From Membranipora membranacea (taxonomy: Eukaryota > Bryozoa > Gymnolaemata > Cheilostomatida > Membraniporidae): a DNA stretch of 64,000 nt. Position 1 is the first letter of the stretch, and every line of letters begins with the position of its first letter. The position numbers and the translations under genes are program-made. The stretch lies in NCBI GenBank assembly GCA_914767715.1, contig OU612067.1:19225001-19289000 (forward strand). The letters run 5' to 3'. Below are positions 51,001-60,699 of the stretch, piece by piece. The notes under the pieces were generated by a model that did not search any database, was not told the DNA's origin, and saw only the letters and a list, made by a program, of their open reading frames with translations.

Positions 51001-54000
51001 ATATTATCGAGAAAAATAAAGTGCTGCATCTAAATTTAGCAAGTTTCTTACGATTGAACTTGGCAATTATTCTAATGAATGTTCTTCTGAAAGCTGTTTC
51101 AACTCCTATTGTATCATCCAGTGGATTGAGGCTTTGAAGCTTGGACATGTAGGTAAGTAGCTGCCCTGTCACGCGGCTACTTTTTTGTTACTCCCAAAAC
51201 CGCGTGACAAAGCTAGGTATGTAGGTCTTATAGGAACCATAGTACTCACGGCTTTCCTCTTTTTCTCACTGCCAGTGGCCTCAGTGTAATCGCATGTAGT
51301 CTCAGAGGTAGTGACTGGGGTGATATTAGTGACATTCTGGAACGGGACCCGTCCTCTGACAGAGTCACCATCTCGTACTCTGCTGATAGCAGGACGTGGT
51401 TCTGAGTCTGAGGGACTAGATGTACTAGTAGCTTCAGTTACTGTCGGTGTGAGGTCATAGTTCAGAGGTGGAGCATTGGCTGAAACAAAGCAAATATACC
51501 TCTTATGAATCGAAGTCAAAAAACCTTAATGAAATCCAACACCATTGAGCTTAAAATTTGACAGGCTTAGAAACATGAGTAATGTCCACAATCTATTACT
51601 CCTAAAAAACAGCAAATCAACACAATTCTCCCAATAATTATGATGGTACACAAACGTTAGAAAATTAGGATAATAACCATGAACTATTCCACAGATTGAT
51701 CAATTTCCATGTGTAACAGTCATCTTTGTGTCATCGTGGTGTAGTTGGAAATCAATCCTTCACAAAATCAAGTCCAATATTCGCAAAAACAAAAAAAAAC
51801 CGCTGACATCAATGAAAAATATCATGAAAACATCACAATATAATGAAAGATATTAGAAATGATGATTTTTTGCTGACAATTAATGTATTTTTATTAATGG
51901 TACAAACCTTTGAGATCCACTGGATCATAGTCATGGGAGAATAACTCCTCTACTTTTCTCTCCATCTGTACCTGTCTGTCCGACTCTCTCTCCATCACTA
52001 CATGAGCTGGCAGGAACAGAGCCTGTGGTATGTGCTCCAGATTCTGCTGTCTGAATAAATAAACAAAGCAAGTAAACACGTTGGTAGCTTGATAAGCAAC
52101 GTTTACTGGATAGCAAATCATGAAAAACATTTGAAATAATGAATTGTTGCTGACAATAAAAGCATATATATATATATATGTTACTGTGCTGTTCCAGACC
52201 ATGCCGTCATTAAATAATATAATAACTCTACTAGACTAAAATACCAAACCATTGCAAAACAACAAGATTACAATTTAACACAACCTATCATCTGCTTCAT
52301 TTGACTTCAGTTTACCGCATTCAGTTGAGCACATGAGAATTCAAAAGAGAAGCATCGTCAGATTGACAATCCCTGTTCGGAGATATGTAAGGTATTATGT
52401 ATAGAGCAGTCGCCAGTCACACATTGAGCCACTCTACATGACTATTTATAGCTTAGATTATGACAAAGAAGGCAAGTTTTTGCGGTCGGTGGTTCACATT
52501 ACTTTACTTATACGTTTGTTGATTTATTCATTTTGGTCATGCAAGACAAAACGATCAAATTGACAGATGGAAAGTTGGATGATTTATACCTGTGTTTTCT
52601 GTCGGCTTTCTCGAGCACATCAAGTTCGCTCATCATATTATTATAATGTTGTCTCATCCGTTCTCTCTTTAGTGCATGAGCTCCTCTTACTCGAGCCTTC
52701 TCCAATCTGTCAATAATATACAAGATAAGTGTTTATTGTAACTCCAGCAGGTTAATAATGAAGTTATTTAAATGAATAAAAGAAAAAAATTCAAAAAAGT
52801 AGTGTGACACAAAAACTACATAGCATATTTTACAAAAAAAGCTATTGGCATACTTTGCACTGTGGCACATAATATACAAGATAATTTGTCGTTGATGCAT
52901 CAAAAATTATGTTTATTTTACCATGGTTGGATTCTCAATAAAACAGTTAAGTCTTATGTAAATAGCCAGGGTTCCCAGGCTGCAAGTTATTGCTCACAGG
53001 CCACAGAGAACCTAGTACATGTGTTCAAACTCTGCCCTGGTAGTGGTTTTCCATAACCAAACCCTTAATGGAACGCCACAACCAACAAAGTATTATGTAA
53101 CATACTATTGTAACAGGTTCTAACGCCATGTAAAACAAATCTGCTGTCTCCCTTATGCCTAGCCGTTTTTATTCACATGAGTTCCATTGTTGACCATTAC
53201 CCATATCATAACCTCAAACCCTAACAAAAGTGTCAATAATACCAAGATAAAATAGAGTCGTTCTACGAACGCTACTTTATTTGGAAGGCAATTTATCATC
53301 CTGGACGGATGTTTTCCATAATGAGCCAAATTACGGCAAAAGTGGGGGAGGATAACTCTCAACTGACCTTTCGTTTATGTCGCACTGGTTATGATGAGTT
53401 AACCCCTCTAGCCTATCATTCTCTAGCTCCGCCCCTGTGAGCCCGTCACACACTGAATCATTATTTCTCTCTACTATACACTCCTCGGCTGGTATCGTAT
53501 ACGGATAAGTGTATGTGTCCGCATCTGTGAGCTGTCACAAACAAATAAATAGTCGAGATTTTTAAACCAATTCATTTCATTTAATAAAGTGTAATATCTA
53601 CCAATCAAAAACATACAAAAAAGCTTATTCTCTTAACTAATTATTATTTTTGTGTGTATATATTTCTTTCTTCTTTTTTTTTGTTTATGAAGACAAATTT
53701 TTTTTTCTTCGCTTATAACATATATATATATATATGAAAACCTCAATATTGGTGATATGACAAGTGAAAGCAGCTAATCAAAAAATAATATTTATCAGAA
53801 CAAATAGTTTTTCTATGTCAGATGGTACACACACTCAAACTTGTGAGGAGTGGTAGTGAGTGCCTATTACTTTGTGAGGATCTCAGATGTCTAGTAAAAG
53901 TTTGATGTGTCGGGTGGCAGGACCCAGTAAAAGGAACTCACACCCCCCCTCTCATCTTTTGAGATATGGTACTCTTTACGCCCACTACTCTAGGCGAATA

Positions 54001-56514
54001 TGATTGAATCAAGGAATATGGGTCATTTAATCAGTTGACTAATCTTGGGGCTTTCATCTGTGTATGTTTTATGTGAGGTCATCGAGACAGGATATAATGT
54101 AAAGCCTTAATCAAAGAACAAGATCACTCATCAGGTTAAGGGCTCAAACGGTTGCGGTTAGCCAACGCTCACTCGTTTTCGTGTTGATACTGGGATACAA
54201 CAGTCCCACTTGCAACCTGTTTTAACCTCCATACTAGTCAATGGTCAGATATCGGCCAGAGAAGATTAGTGTCTTCTTCTCCATTAGATAAACCCCTAAT
54301 CAAATACATCAGTCTGTATCGCTGTTCTCAAAGATTACCACAGGCCATAAAACGTAATCCCTCGATCATGGCAGTGAAGGTACTCAATTACACAAACATA
54401 CATACAAAGTCTAGGTGTTACACCGCGTAGCCTACCTGTACTTGTACAGCTTTAGCCTTGTTCAGCAGCTCTTTGAGATCAGGTCTTACGGGTGGAGGTA
54501 GACTAGCGACTTGTTTAGCTCTCATCTTCTCCTTAGCTAAGGCTAAGTTTCTGGCTTGTATTACTTTAGTTGACTCCGCCTCTTGTATTAATTTATCTTC
54601 GTACAACTAAAACGGGAGCAAATCAGTTGAGTTTGTAAAAAGTTAAGGTTATGGTTCTTTACTCCTCAAACTTGTATTGAGACCAAGATTGATCAAATTT
54701 GCCCATACTCCAGTTCTACTAATTGTACTCAGCAAATTTTTATTTTATAGGCGCCTCAAGCGTGGTGGCATCAAAATACATATTATAACCTAATGATAAC
54801 TACAATAATTTGTGTTATCCACAATCATATAATACTGAACATTGTAACTAAGAGGTTTCCTATCCTCATTCCACAAATGTGCTGACGACATATCCAATTG
54901 ACCAGTTTATGAACACTATAAACACATATATATATTTATATGTTTATGATGAACACACACACATTCAAGTTGGGAAAAAAGAACCGATTTCCATGAAGGA
55001 TGAGAAAACAGGCTTAAAATGATGTAACATCACAGGAGGCAGTAGACTGGGATTCAGTCCAACAATTTAAAGTTATCTACCCAGGTAGGGTGTGTTGGTT
55101 CGTTGTTCACACCAACAAACAAAACCCGACATGAACAGACGACTCAACAACAAACCAAAACCCATCAGCCAATCAAAACAAAACACAAGCACATGGGTTT
55201 ATTTAGAAATGCAAGATAGTGACCTATGAGTAGATAACACCACAGAAGCAATATCCAACATAAACCGTAATACAGACAAGGCCCCATTGTTGGCCTGAAT
55301 CCCAGGCTAGAGGAAAAGGAGAACCAACCTTTTCTAGAGCTGCCTCGTGTCTCTCATCGGCTCTTCTGTTGTTCTCCATCTCAGCTGCAGCTTTTCTCTC
55401 TAGCCCTAGATCCAGCTCATCAGCCTGGGTGTGCGCCGTCCCTATGTTCTTCAGTGACTCTACATAATCACGCTCTAACTGTGTTATCTAAAATCAGCCA
55501 AATTATTATACATGTATGATTCTGTCGAAATAGTTGAACTACATGTGGGTAATTATGTGCTTTTTCTCAATAATGTTGCATATTGATAGTAGCAGCCAGG
55601 ACCCACCTAGCATATTTGGTCGTTGGTGATAGTTGAGGCCAGAGCCAAGCATAGAACCACAGCCACTTAATAACTGTTACAAGGAATCTTCTAGGGCAAG
55701 TATCATCTAATTGCCTGTATCTTGAGTTCATGTCATAGAACCACTCTCAATGCAAGCAAGTTTAATAAAGAGGTGTACCAGATCTATGTATGCCTTGGAT
55801 AAAAGTGGTACACTCCTGCAGGTTACTTACCCTGTTCTGTTTTTCTATCTGCCATTCTGACTCAATCCTATCAGCCAATAACTCTAGCTGCTTAACCTTC
55901 TCTTGTCTGACGGCCTCCAATATCTTCTTAGATATCTCCTTCGCTTTCTCTCTCACCTAGAATCATAATCAATAACATTTCAGTGCTGCATTTCAACACA
56001 CACATTATACATCGATCAGTCAAAAGCAATGTATATCCTAAACACACACATATGCTAGGAGAAAAATAAATAAAAAATTAAATTTGGTGATCGAGCCAGG
56101 AATCGTTGAGTTCACAGGTTCAAAAGATTGGCAAAATTTGATTAAAATGATATTCATACAGTGTCAATATCCATTACAAAGGCCTTTTTAAACTGCATGA
56201 CATAACACTTGATGGCACAGGCCAAAATTGTAAACCTTTACTTCCAACAGCACCTGGACATCCAATTTTATTGGTACATGGTTCATGGTACAGCTATGCC
56301 TTGATCATATGCTGAGCACAGAGGCTGTTGTCTTGATCAGTTTTTCTTTGGCTCACGAATACTTGATGTCCCTAATGATGTTGGACGGAGGCCATGATTA
56401 AACTCTCACCTGAATCAATCTGAGTTTGCGCCTTCTCTGGTTCTCTTCTCTCAGTATTCTCTCCACTTCTCCAGGACTCAGTCTGAGTCGCGATACTTCA
56501 GTCTGCTGAGGCAT
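33099..56514 (-). CDS. CEP295: CEP295 homologue, complete gene, 30 exons
   Basis: Exons in transcript order: 56410-56514, 55831-55956, 55329-55487, 54436-54606, 53368-53531, 52590-52706, 51908-52050, 51250-51479, 50693-50818, 50135-50301, 49438-49558, 48915-49075, 48635-48765, 47743-48054, 47250-47477, 41742-42021, 41128-41334, 40736-40911, 40160-40331, 39827-40028, 39291-39499, 38904-39016, 38448-38675, 37845-38069, 37384-37479, 35910-35972, 35285-35385, 34756-34951, 34306-34417, 33099-33231. The coding length is 4974 nt, an exact multiple of three (1657 residues). Residues 1-187 carry the CEP295 N-terminal signature (LRLSPGEVERIL, RRRKLRL, SLPPP). The last ~60 residues are basic coiled coil with TERTKRLYGQLEEVKQKR, which fits the ALMS motif shared by CEP295 and ALMS1. 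The middle is low-complexity Ser/Thr/Gln-rich. The family acts at centrioles in building mature, centrosome-competent centrioles. The intron after exon 15 is 5.2 kb and contains the edge of the duplicated block. Confidence 0.87.
36500..37376. repeat. GAACATACACACACACA minisatellite, about 880 bp
   Basis: Tandem variants of about 17-18 bp, read on the plus strand as GAAC(A/G)TACACACACACA. The array lies in the CEP295 intron 35973-37383 and stops within about 8 bp of the exon 37384-37479 donor, so in the transcript the intron begins with a long TG-rich tract. Several long frames on both strands (His/Thr-rich or Cys/Val-rich) are by-products of the repeat. Confidence 0.95.
37656..37740. mobile_element. 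Foldback of about 85 bp in a CEP295 intron
   Basis: Left arm TTTGATCCATTTTTCCCAC and right arm GGAAAAATGGATCAAAA pair over about 27 bp with a few mismatches, around a C-rich loop. No target duplication is recognised. Confidence 0.6.
39579..39645. mobile_element. Foldback in a CEP295 intron
   Basis: Arms around TAGCCTTGTCACATGG and CCACATGACAAGGCTA pair with about one mismatch over a loop of about 25 bases. No clear flanking duplication. Confidence 0.55.
43850..43867. mobile_element. 18-bp palindrome with perfect 7-bp target duplication
   Basis: CAGGGAGAATTCTCCCTG is a perfect palindrome flanked by TTTCCAT on both sides (43843-43849 and 43868-43874). It lies inside the large CEP295 intron and begins with CA and ends with TG like the other family members. 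Confidence 0.8.
43969..44473 (+). CDS. Possible nested gene in the large CEP295 intron, 3' exons
   Basis: Three plus-strand exons fit together: 43969-44103, 44267-44354 and 44448-44473. Each has AG/GT borders and the phases agree; the frame ends at TAG (44471-44473) with DKKKQR. The product is charged and helical (ITRYAKEIGEMSRC, MAVRRIKEKVKYLDTAY). Earlier coding-looking stretches at 42284-42360 (ATG with a GTAAGT donor) and 43169-43304 (INLTNIIKERDTEITTLK) may belong to it. Joining them through the next acceptors makes a TG|A stop, so the 5' structure is unresolved. I do not recognise the protein. It could be a nested gene or a decayed one. Confidence 0.35.
44690..45540. repeat. Three diverged tandem units of about 360 bp
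   Basis: Related segments begin with (C/T)CT(C)AAAAAAGATA then a (A/G)GGCTGATCAA-like stretch at about 44699, 45069 and 45424, spaced 370 and 355 bp. Each is followed by similar but weakly matching sequence. A G-rich run sits at about 45354-45367. No terminal repeats or coding capacity are identified. Confidence 0.4.
46157..46333 (+). CDS. Possible terminal exon of an unidentified plus-strand gene
   Basis: A good acceptor (TATTTACAG) is followed by 58 open codons to a TGA, hydrophilic throughout and starting IENGKSGQKVGEERRD. It lies just left of the duplication edge, inside the large CEP295 intron. It may be an alternative 3' end for the possible nested gene at 43969-44473, or chance. Confidence 0.2.
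   Translation: MENGKSGQKVGEERRDVTSLETPADEMHKPSKQISSVEFHHQSLNIGGEYYGNYISPQ
46519..46558. repeat. (TTA)n microsatellite at the duplication edge
   Basis: A run of ATT/TTA units, interrupted by TCTTCCTC, ends directly where homology to position 1 begins (46559). Because the window starts at that homologous base, it cannot be told whether the repeat is the true breakpoint. Confidence 0.85.
48170..48190. mobile_element. 21-bp palindrome present only in the right duplicate
   Basis: Ten-base arms ATAGACATGA and TCATGTCTAT around a central C. The left duplicate lacks it near 1597. The flanks CATAATG and CCTAATG are a seven-base near-repeat (six of seven), but three extra bases follow the palindrome before the right flank, and its ends are not CA...TG. 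Confidence 0.5.
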
Positions 56515-56877
56515 GCCTGCTGGTCACACACCTTGCAGCTGATGACACTTTGGACAGTTTGGATAAATCCGTCTCTGATGATATTTATCACCCTACAGTG
56601 AAGTTACACATGAGTTATCCTTTTTTAGAAACCTAAGCAACATTGTTTCACCAAACTCTAAATGCAGGGCAGGTTCATTGGGTCATGCTAGATCTAGGCC
56701 TACCTAGTCATCATCAGGCGCTGTCAATCAAGGAGTAAATGTGTTGACTATATATATATATACATGTGTCACTTTCACTTCAGTCAATTCCACTGAGATA
56801 ACACAAAAAGTAAGTAAGCCCGGGCCTCCTCTTCCTACTGCCACAAACCAGACATACTATCTACTACACATTCCAGC

Positions 56878-56893
56878 CAAGGAGTACTCCTTG
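56878..56893. mobile_element. 16-bp palindrome, right-copy counterpart of 10645
   Basis: CAAGGAGTACTCCTTG with TTCCAGC on both sides, as in the left duplicate. Confidence 0.75.
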
Positions 56894-56973
56894 TTCCAGC
56901 AATGAGGTAAACAAACAGAAGAGACTCTGCGGCTTGCTAATTTATATCTTGCTAGGCCTTTGTTTGAGTCAAC

Positions 56974-57007
56974 CAATGAACTAAACCTCAGGAGGTTTAG
57001 TTCATTG
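56974..57007. mobile_element. 34-bp palindrome, right-copy counterpart of 10741
   Basis: The same 16-bp arms and AGTCAAC direct repeats as the left duplicate, unchanged. Confidence 0.85.
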
Positions 57008-57420
57008 AGTCAACTAAGGTCCTAGTCCCAATAAAAACCGACCAAGAAGTTTACTCTTTGCTCCTACCATGATATAAATGCTCATAAATCAACCATCAAA
57101 TCCAATTGAACTCTTTAACTACCAATAGCTTTACACTAGGTGGCTACCCAAATCATAGAAGGACCATAATAGTGAGAGAGTTTTCTTATGGCAGTCATGA
57201 AACTATAACGAGTAAGAAGCGGTTGTGAGATCTCATCCCACAACAATGGATGAGAGTTCTGTGTCCCACGACTCATGTTTGAAAAAAATGGTTGTTGCCC
57301 ATGGATGGATTGGTACAGGTAAGCCTATGTACATCCCAGTTTAGGTTCTGACTGACTCCAAAGACAAACAAGCTAGCTTGTACTATGCCTAGATCGATTA
57401 CGATAGGCCTACTCACTATA

Positions 57421-57739
57421 TATATGGTAATTATTTTAAGTATTATTGTATATGAAGTGCACTGTGACTGTAGTGTAGTAGGCCGAGCTAGGAGTAATGT
57501 ATCTCATCTGTCTGGCACTATGGTTGTAATTGCTTCATCATGTTCAGCCCACAATCTCCCAACATACAGTAACAATAGTAGCCTGTTGTTACCGTATGTT
57601 GGGAGATTGTGGGCTGAACATGATGAATCAATTACATTACAACCATAGAGCCAGACAGATGAGATACATTACTCCTAGCTGGGCCTACTACACTACAGTG
57701 CACTTCATCATACAATAATAGTTAAAGTAACTACCATAG
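57421..57739. mobile_element. Foldback hairpin, right-copy counterpart of 11188
   Basis: Same long inverted repeat as in the left duplicate with a few substitutions, about 0.9 kb upstream of the complete CEP295 gene. Confidence 0.8.
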
Positions 57740-57947
57740 GTAGGCATATTAAATAAATTATAAAATAAAACTTACTTGACTTTGAGGAATAAATAATAAT
57801 ACTAATAAATAACCTACCAAACAAATAGAACAGGATTTTCTCCTGTGTTCATTCTTAATTCTGTCAGTGCAAATGCACACAGATTCTTCTTAAGCTATCC
57901 TGTTCAAGGAGTGTTTCAGTGGAGTGGTGTGGCTAAAGCTCTCTTTC

Positions 57948-57982
<35 letters not shown>

Positions 57983-59314
57983 TCCCACCTCATCTCATCT
58001 GTGATTGAGTTGGTGTATGGAAAATATTTATTTTCTTTTGCTTATTTCTATCATTAACTTTGAAAAGAAGAAGGATTCTGCAGTATTTCCCCAGCACTTG
58101 ACTTACTTATTGGATGAAAAAACACAAGCTATTTTGAGATGGCCTGCCTTTGACCTTGACAAGGAATTACCTTTTCTTTTCAGAATACTCTACAGTCAGA
58201 ACAATAGAAGACAACTCCTAAAATTACGCAAATTCTAAAATAATATAATTACACAAATTATTACACATAATACGGCAGCAACACTTTGTGAACTCATAGT
58301 GCCTAGCTAGTTTATTAGCAGGCAAATTAGTCTGATTTATGAGAAAACATGATTTTCTGTTTTTAGCAGAATAAAATGTTACATCCTCTCTCTTATTCCA
58401 AACAGGGAAACAAATTCAATGTGATAATCAATCAACCACCAAATAGTTCTTAACACTTTTCCCTGCCAATGAGCAGCACAGCAGGAGAAATTCTGAACGT
58501 GCATTTCCCCATTTGAGGGTATTGACGATAACTGGGAACGTTCTCAACTCGCTATTTGGTTGCGAATTTTCTATGTTGCCGACTAACATTTCAAAGTTCA
58601 TAATAATATTATGTCATCTATGCCATTTATTAATGTTCTGTGTTTAATAAGTCTGACAGTGGAAAAAATCTATTGGTTGGGCATAATCAAAAATCCAAGG
58701 AGAGAATTTACCTATGAGGATGAGAGCATCTAAAATCACTAATGACAAGATCAAAGAATTCTAAGAACCCCTACCAGATCTACTTTTGCTGGAATAAAGG
58801 GTCATACCAGAATTTTTGAGCACCGTCTTAGCTCTATCTTTGTGTTCCTTTGTGCGTTCTCCTAACGATGTCGGCAATGTATGTATACCTATTTTAGGAC
58901 GTTTAAGCCAGGAGTCTGTTATCAAAAATTATTGCTGTGATGACCATAACCATGTAGATTAAAGTTAAACATTAACATATAGCTTGAACAAGCTGTATTT
59001 CACCAATGATTGTCTTTTGTGTAAATTTGAGCACAATTAATTTAACAAGGCAGTGTTTGATATGCAGACATGCCAATGGCACGACAAATATTATCTCTAT
59101 AGAAACTTTCCCTAACTTTTCACGAAAAAGAACAATCTCTAGGATTTCTAGGAGTTCTAAAACTGAAAAGTCACCACATCTGCAATGGGAAAATCTAACT
59201 TGTATATAGACAGAAAGTAAAAAGGTCAATTGGGCTTATTTTGGCGCCGTTGCTATGGAGCAGAGAAACTCTTATCTCACATCTAGAACAGAATCGATTC
59301 CTTTGGTAGCGCAG

Positions 59315-59751
59315 TAGTCTGAGCCCCCCAGACTTTGCCCCCTGTCGGACGGCCCCCGGAGGGGAAAAAGTCTGAGAACAATGCAGGATTTCGCTGGAGT
59401 TGTCTGCTCTTGAAAGTTATAAGTTAATCAAGGGGAGCACTAAAACTGCAATATCTATTGATTTCTATTCATGCCACCTACTATATTGCTCCAGGTATGA
59501 GAGTATTCCAGTCAGACTCTGGGAAAAGTAGCCTCATGTTTGGGAAATACCCATGAGCAGAGATATTCACTGCCAAGTAGTGAAGAAAATGTCAGCCAGA
59601 ATTTCTTTCATTTTGAATAAGGGCGGTCATTCATGACATTGACAAAAGGTCATACAATGTGTATTATTGGACCCTAGGCTATATGAAGTAAGATTAATGT
59701 AAAAGTAATGAGAGGAAAAATCCAAGCAAATCCTGCACAGTGCGTAGACTA
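59315..59751. mobile_element. 437-bp MITE with 9-bp target duplication (Mutator-like by length)
   Basis: Present only in the right duplicate; the left copy reads straight through at about 13070. GTAGCGCAG flanks both sides (59306-59314 and 59752-59760). The ends are TAGTCTGAGC and, complemented, TAGTCTACGC, a short inverted repeat. A 9-bp duplication is typical of Mutator-type elements; the assignment rests on that alone. No coding capacity. Confidence 0.75.
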
Positions 59752-60063
59752 GTAGCGCAGGGATATTAGTTACTCTTGAGCTACACTAGAGGCATCTTGA
59801 TTCATTGCTCATAGATATTCAAGTATACCAAACATGTTTTAGATGTTAAGTCGAACCCACGCGGAAGAAGAGATTTATTATAGATTTTTGGGCTGTTCAA
59901 AAACTGTTGGTACTTTGCTGGGCAGGTAACATCCATTTTACTTTTTCCAACAAGCTTCAAGGTACATACCCAGTTGTGGGCTAAAGTAAACCAACCCCTG
60001 CATATCCCATCCTATGCCTCAGTGGCGTATATTAGCACTCACGGCCCACGGATTTCCGTGAGT

Positions 60064-60147
60064 GGCTGAATAGCTCAGTGTGTAGAGCGTTCGCTTTATA
60101 ATCACTGATAATAAGATTGTTGTGGGTTCGAATCCCATCAAGGTCAG
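60064..60147 (+). other. tRNA-like sequence inside the hAT MITE
   Basis: A GCTC/GAGC D-arm, an A-box TAGCTCAGTGTG (60071-60082), a B-box GGTTCGAATCC (60124-60134) in a perfect TGGG/CCCA T-arm with a seven-base loop, and a partly pairing acceptor stem (GGCTGA with TCAAGGTCA). The anticodon arm is disrupted by extra bases, so it is not a working tRNA. An internal polymerase III promoter may still function. Confidence 0.7.
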
Positions 60148-60304
60148 TTTTTTTTCAAATGGGTGCTTTATAACTGGAGCATTTTTACCGTAATCCTCTA
60201 CTGCTATTGAGTTGTTTTCTGAAAGTACCCAACAGCTCAGTGAGCTATTGAAATACCTCTCTGCTTGCACTATTTTGCTACCGATATGCAAAAATTTCCG
60301 TGGT

Positions 60305-60377
60305 GGGAGGGCGCTTAAGCGCTCCTCCCACACCCTCCCCGCCACGCCTACGGCGTGTGGATCGGGCTGCGCCCGAT
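60305..60377. other. Three consecutive GC-rich hairpins
   Basis: GGGAGG...CCTCCC around CGCTTAAGCG (60305-60329), CCACGCC-TAC-GGCGTGTGG (60342-60360) and ATCGGGC-TGC-GCCCGAT (60361-60377) follow one another within the hAT MITE. They stand out in an AT-rich window. Confidence 0.8.
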
Positions 60378-60521
60378 TATTATGCTCATCTCTGAAAAGT
60401 CAGTGAGTGAAATTTTTTAGAATATACGCCCCTGCTATGCCTTGATTCAATCATTTCTATATTCGCATGCACAGTGACTATTTTGGCAGCATGGACAGGT
60501 ACAGTATGATCTCCAAATTTC

Positions 60522-60582
60522 AGTCCCTATAGGACGACATAGTGGTCCTAATATAGACCACTGTATGCCCTATAGGCCGACT
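60522..60582. mobile_element. 61-bp imperfect palindrome unique to the right duplicate
   Basis: AGTCCCTATAGG at one end and CCTATAGGCCGACT at the other, with inner arms CATAGTGGTC and GACCACTGTATG around CTAATATA. The left duplicate has a short unrelated stretch here (near 13413-13423), so the event was an insertion with a small replacement. Confidence 0.6.
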
Positions 60583-60699
60583 ATGCAAACTGATAGGCGA
60601 TGTGAATTAATGATGTAAATAAACATTTGATTTTAGCTATCAGTCACATTCATCCAATAATCTATCAACCGTGACAGATTCTTGGCAGTTGAAATTGTC

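Larger units (their letters stand above)
60020..60434. mobile_element. 415-bp hAT-type MITE carrying a tRNA-like segment
   Basis: Present only in the right duplicate. The terminal repeats are CAGTGGCGTATATT and, complemented, CAGGGGCGTATATT, and CTATGCCT flanks both sides (60012-60019 and 60435-60442). An 8-bp duplication with CAG(T/G)GGCG ends is the hallmark of hAT elements. The interior holds a tRNA-like sequence and three GC-rich hairpins. No transposase. Confidence 0.88.
46559..60699. repeat. Segmental duplication, right copy
   Basis: Same orientation as 1-20771, offset by about 46.6 kb. It lacks the 511-bp foldback at 4963 and the 7.2-kb element at 13492. It has gained elements at 59315-59751, 60020-60434 and 60522-60582, a palindrome at 48170-48190, about 124 bp of TTTATGACAAATATTT-type repeats near 49850-49975, and about 83 bp near 52108-52190. 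It has lost about 45 bp relative to 6704-6748. It supplies exons 1-15 of the complete CEP295 gene. Confidence 0.95.

Noticed and set aside
60064-60147. Functional tRNA gene
   Set aside because: The T-arm and D-arm are good but the anticodon arm is broken by extra bases and the whole sits inside a hAT MITE, so it is described as tRNA-like.
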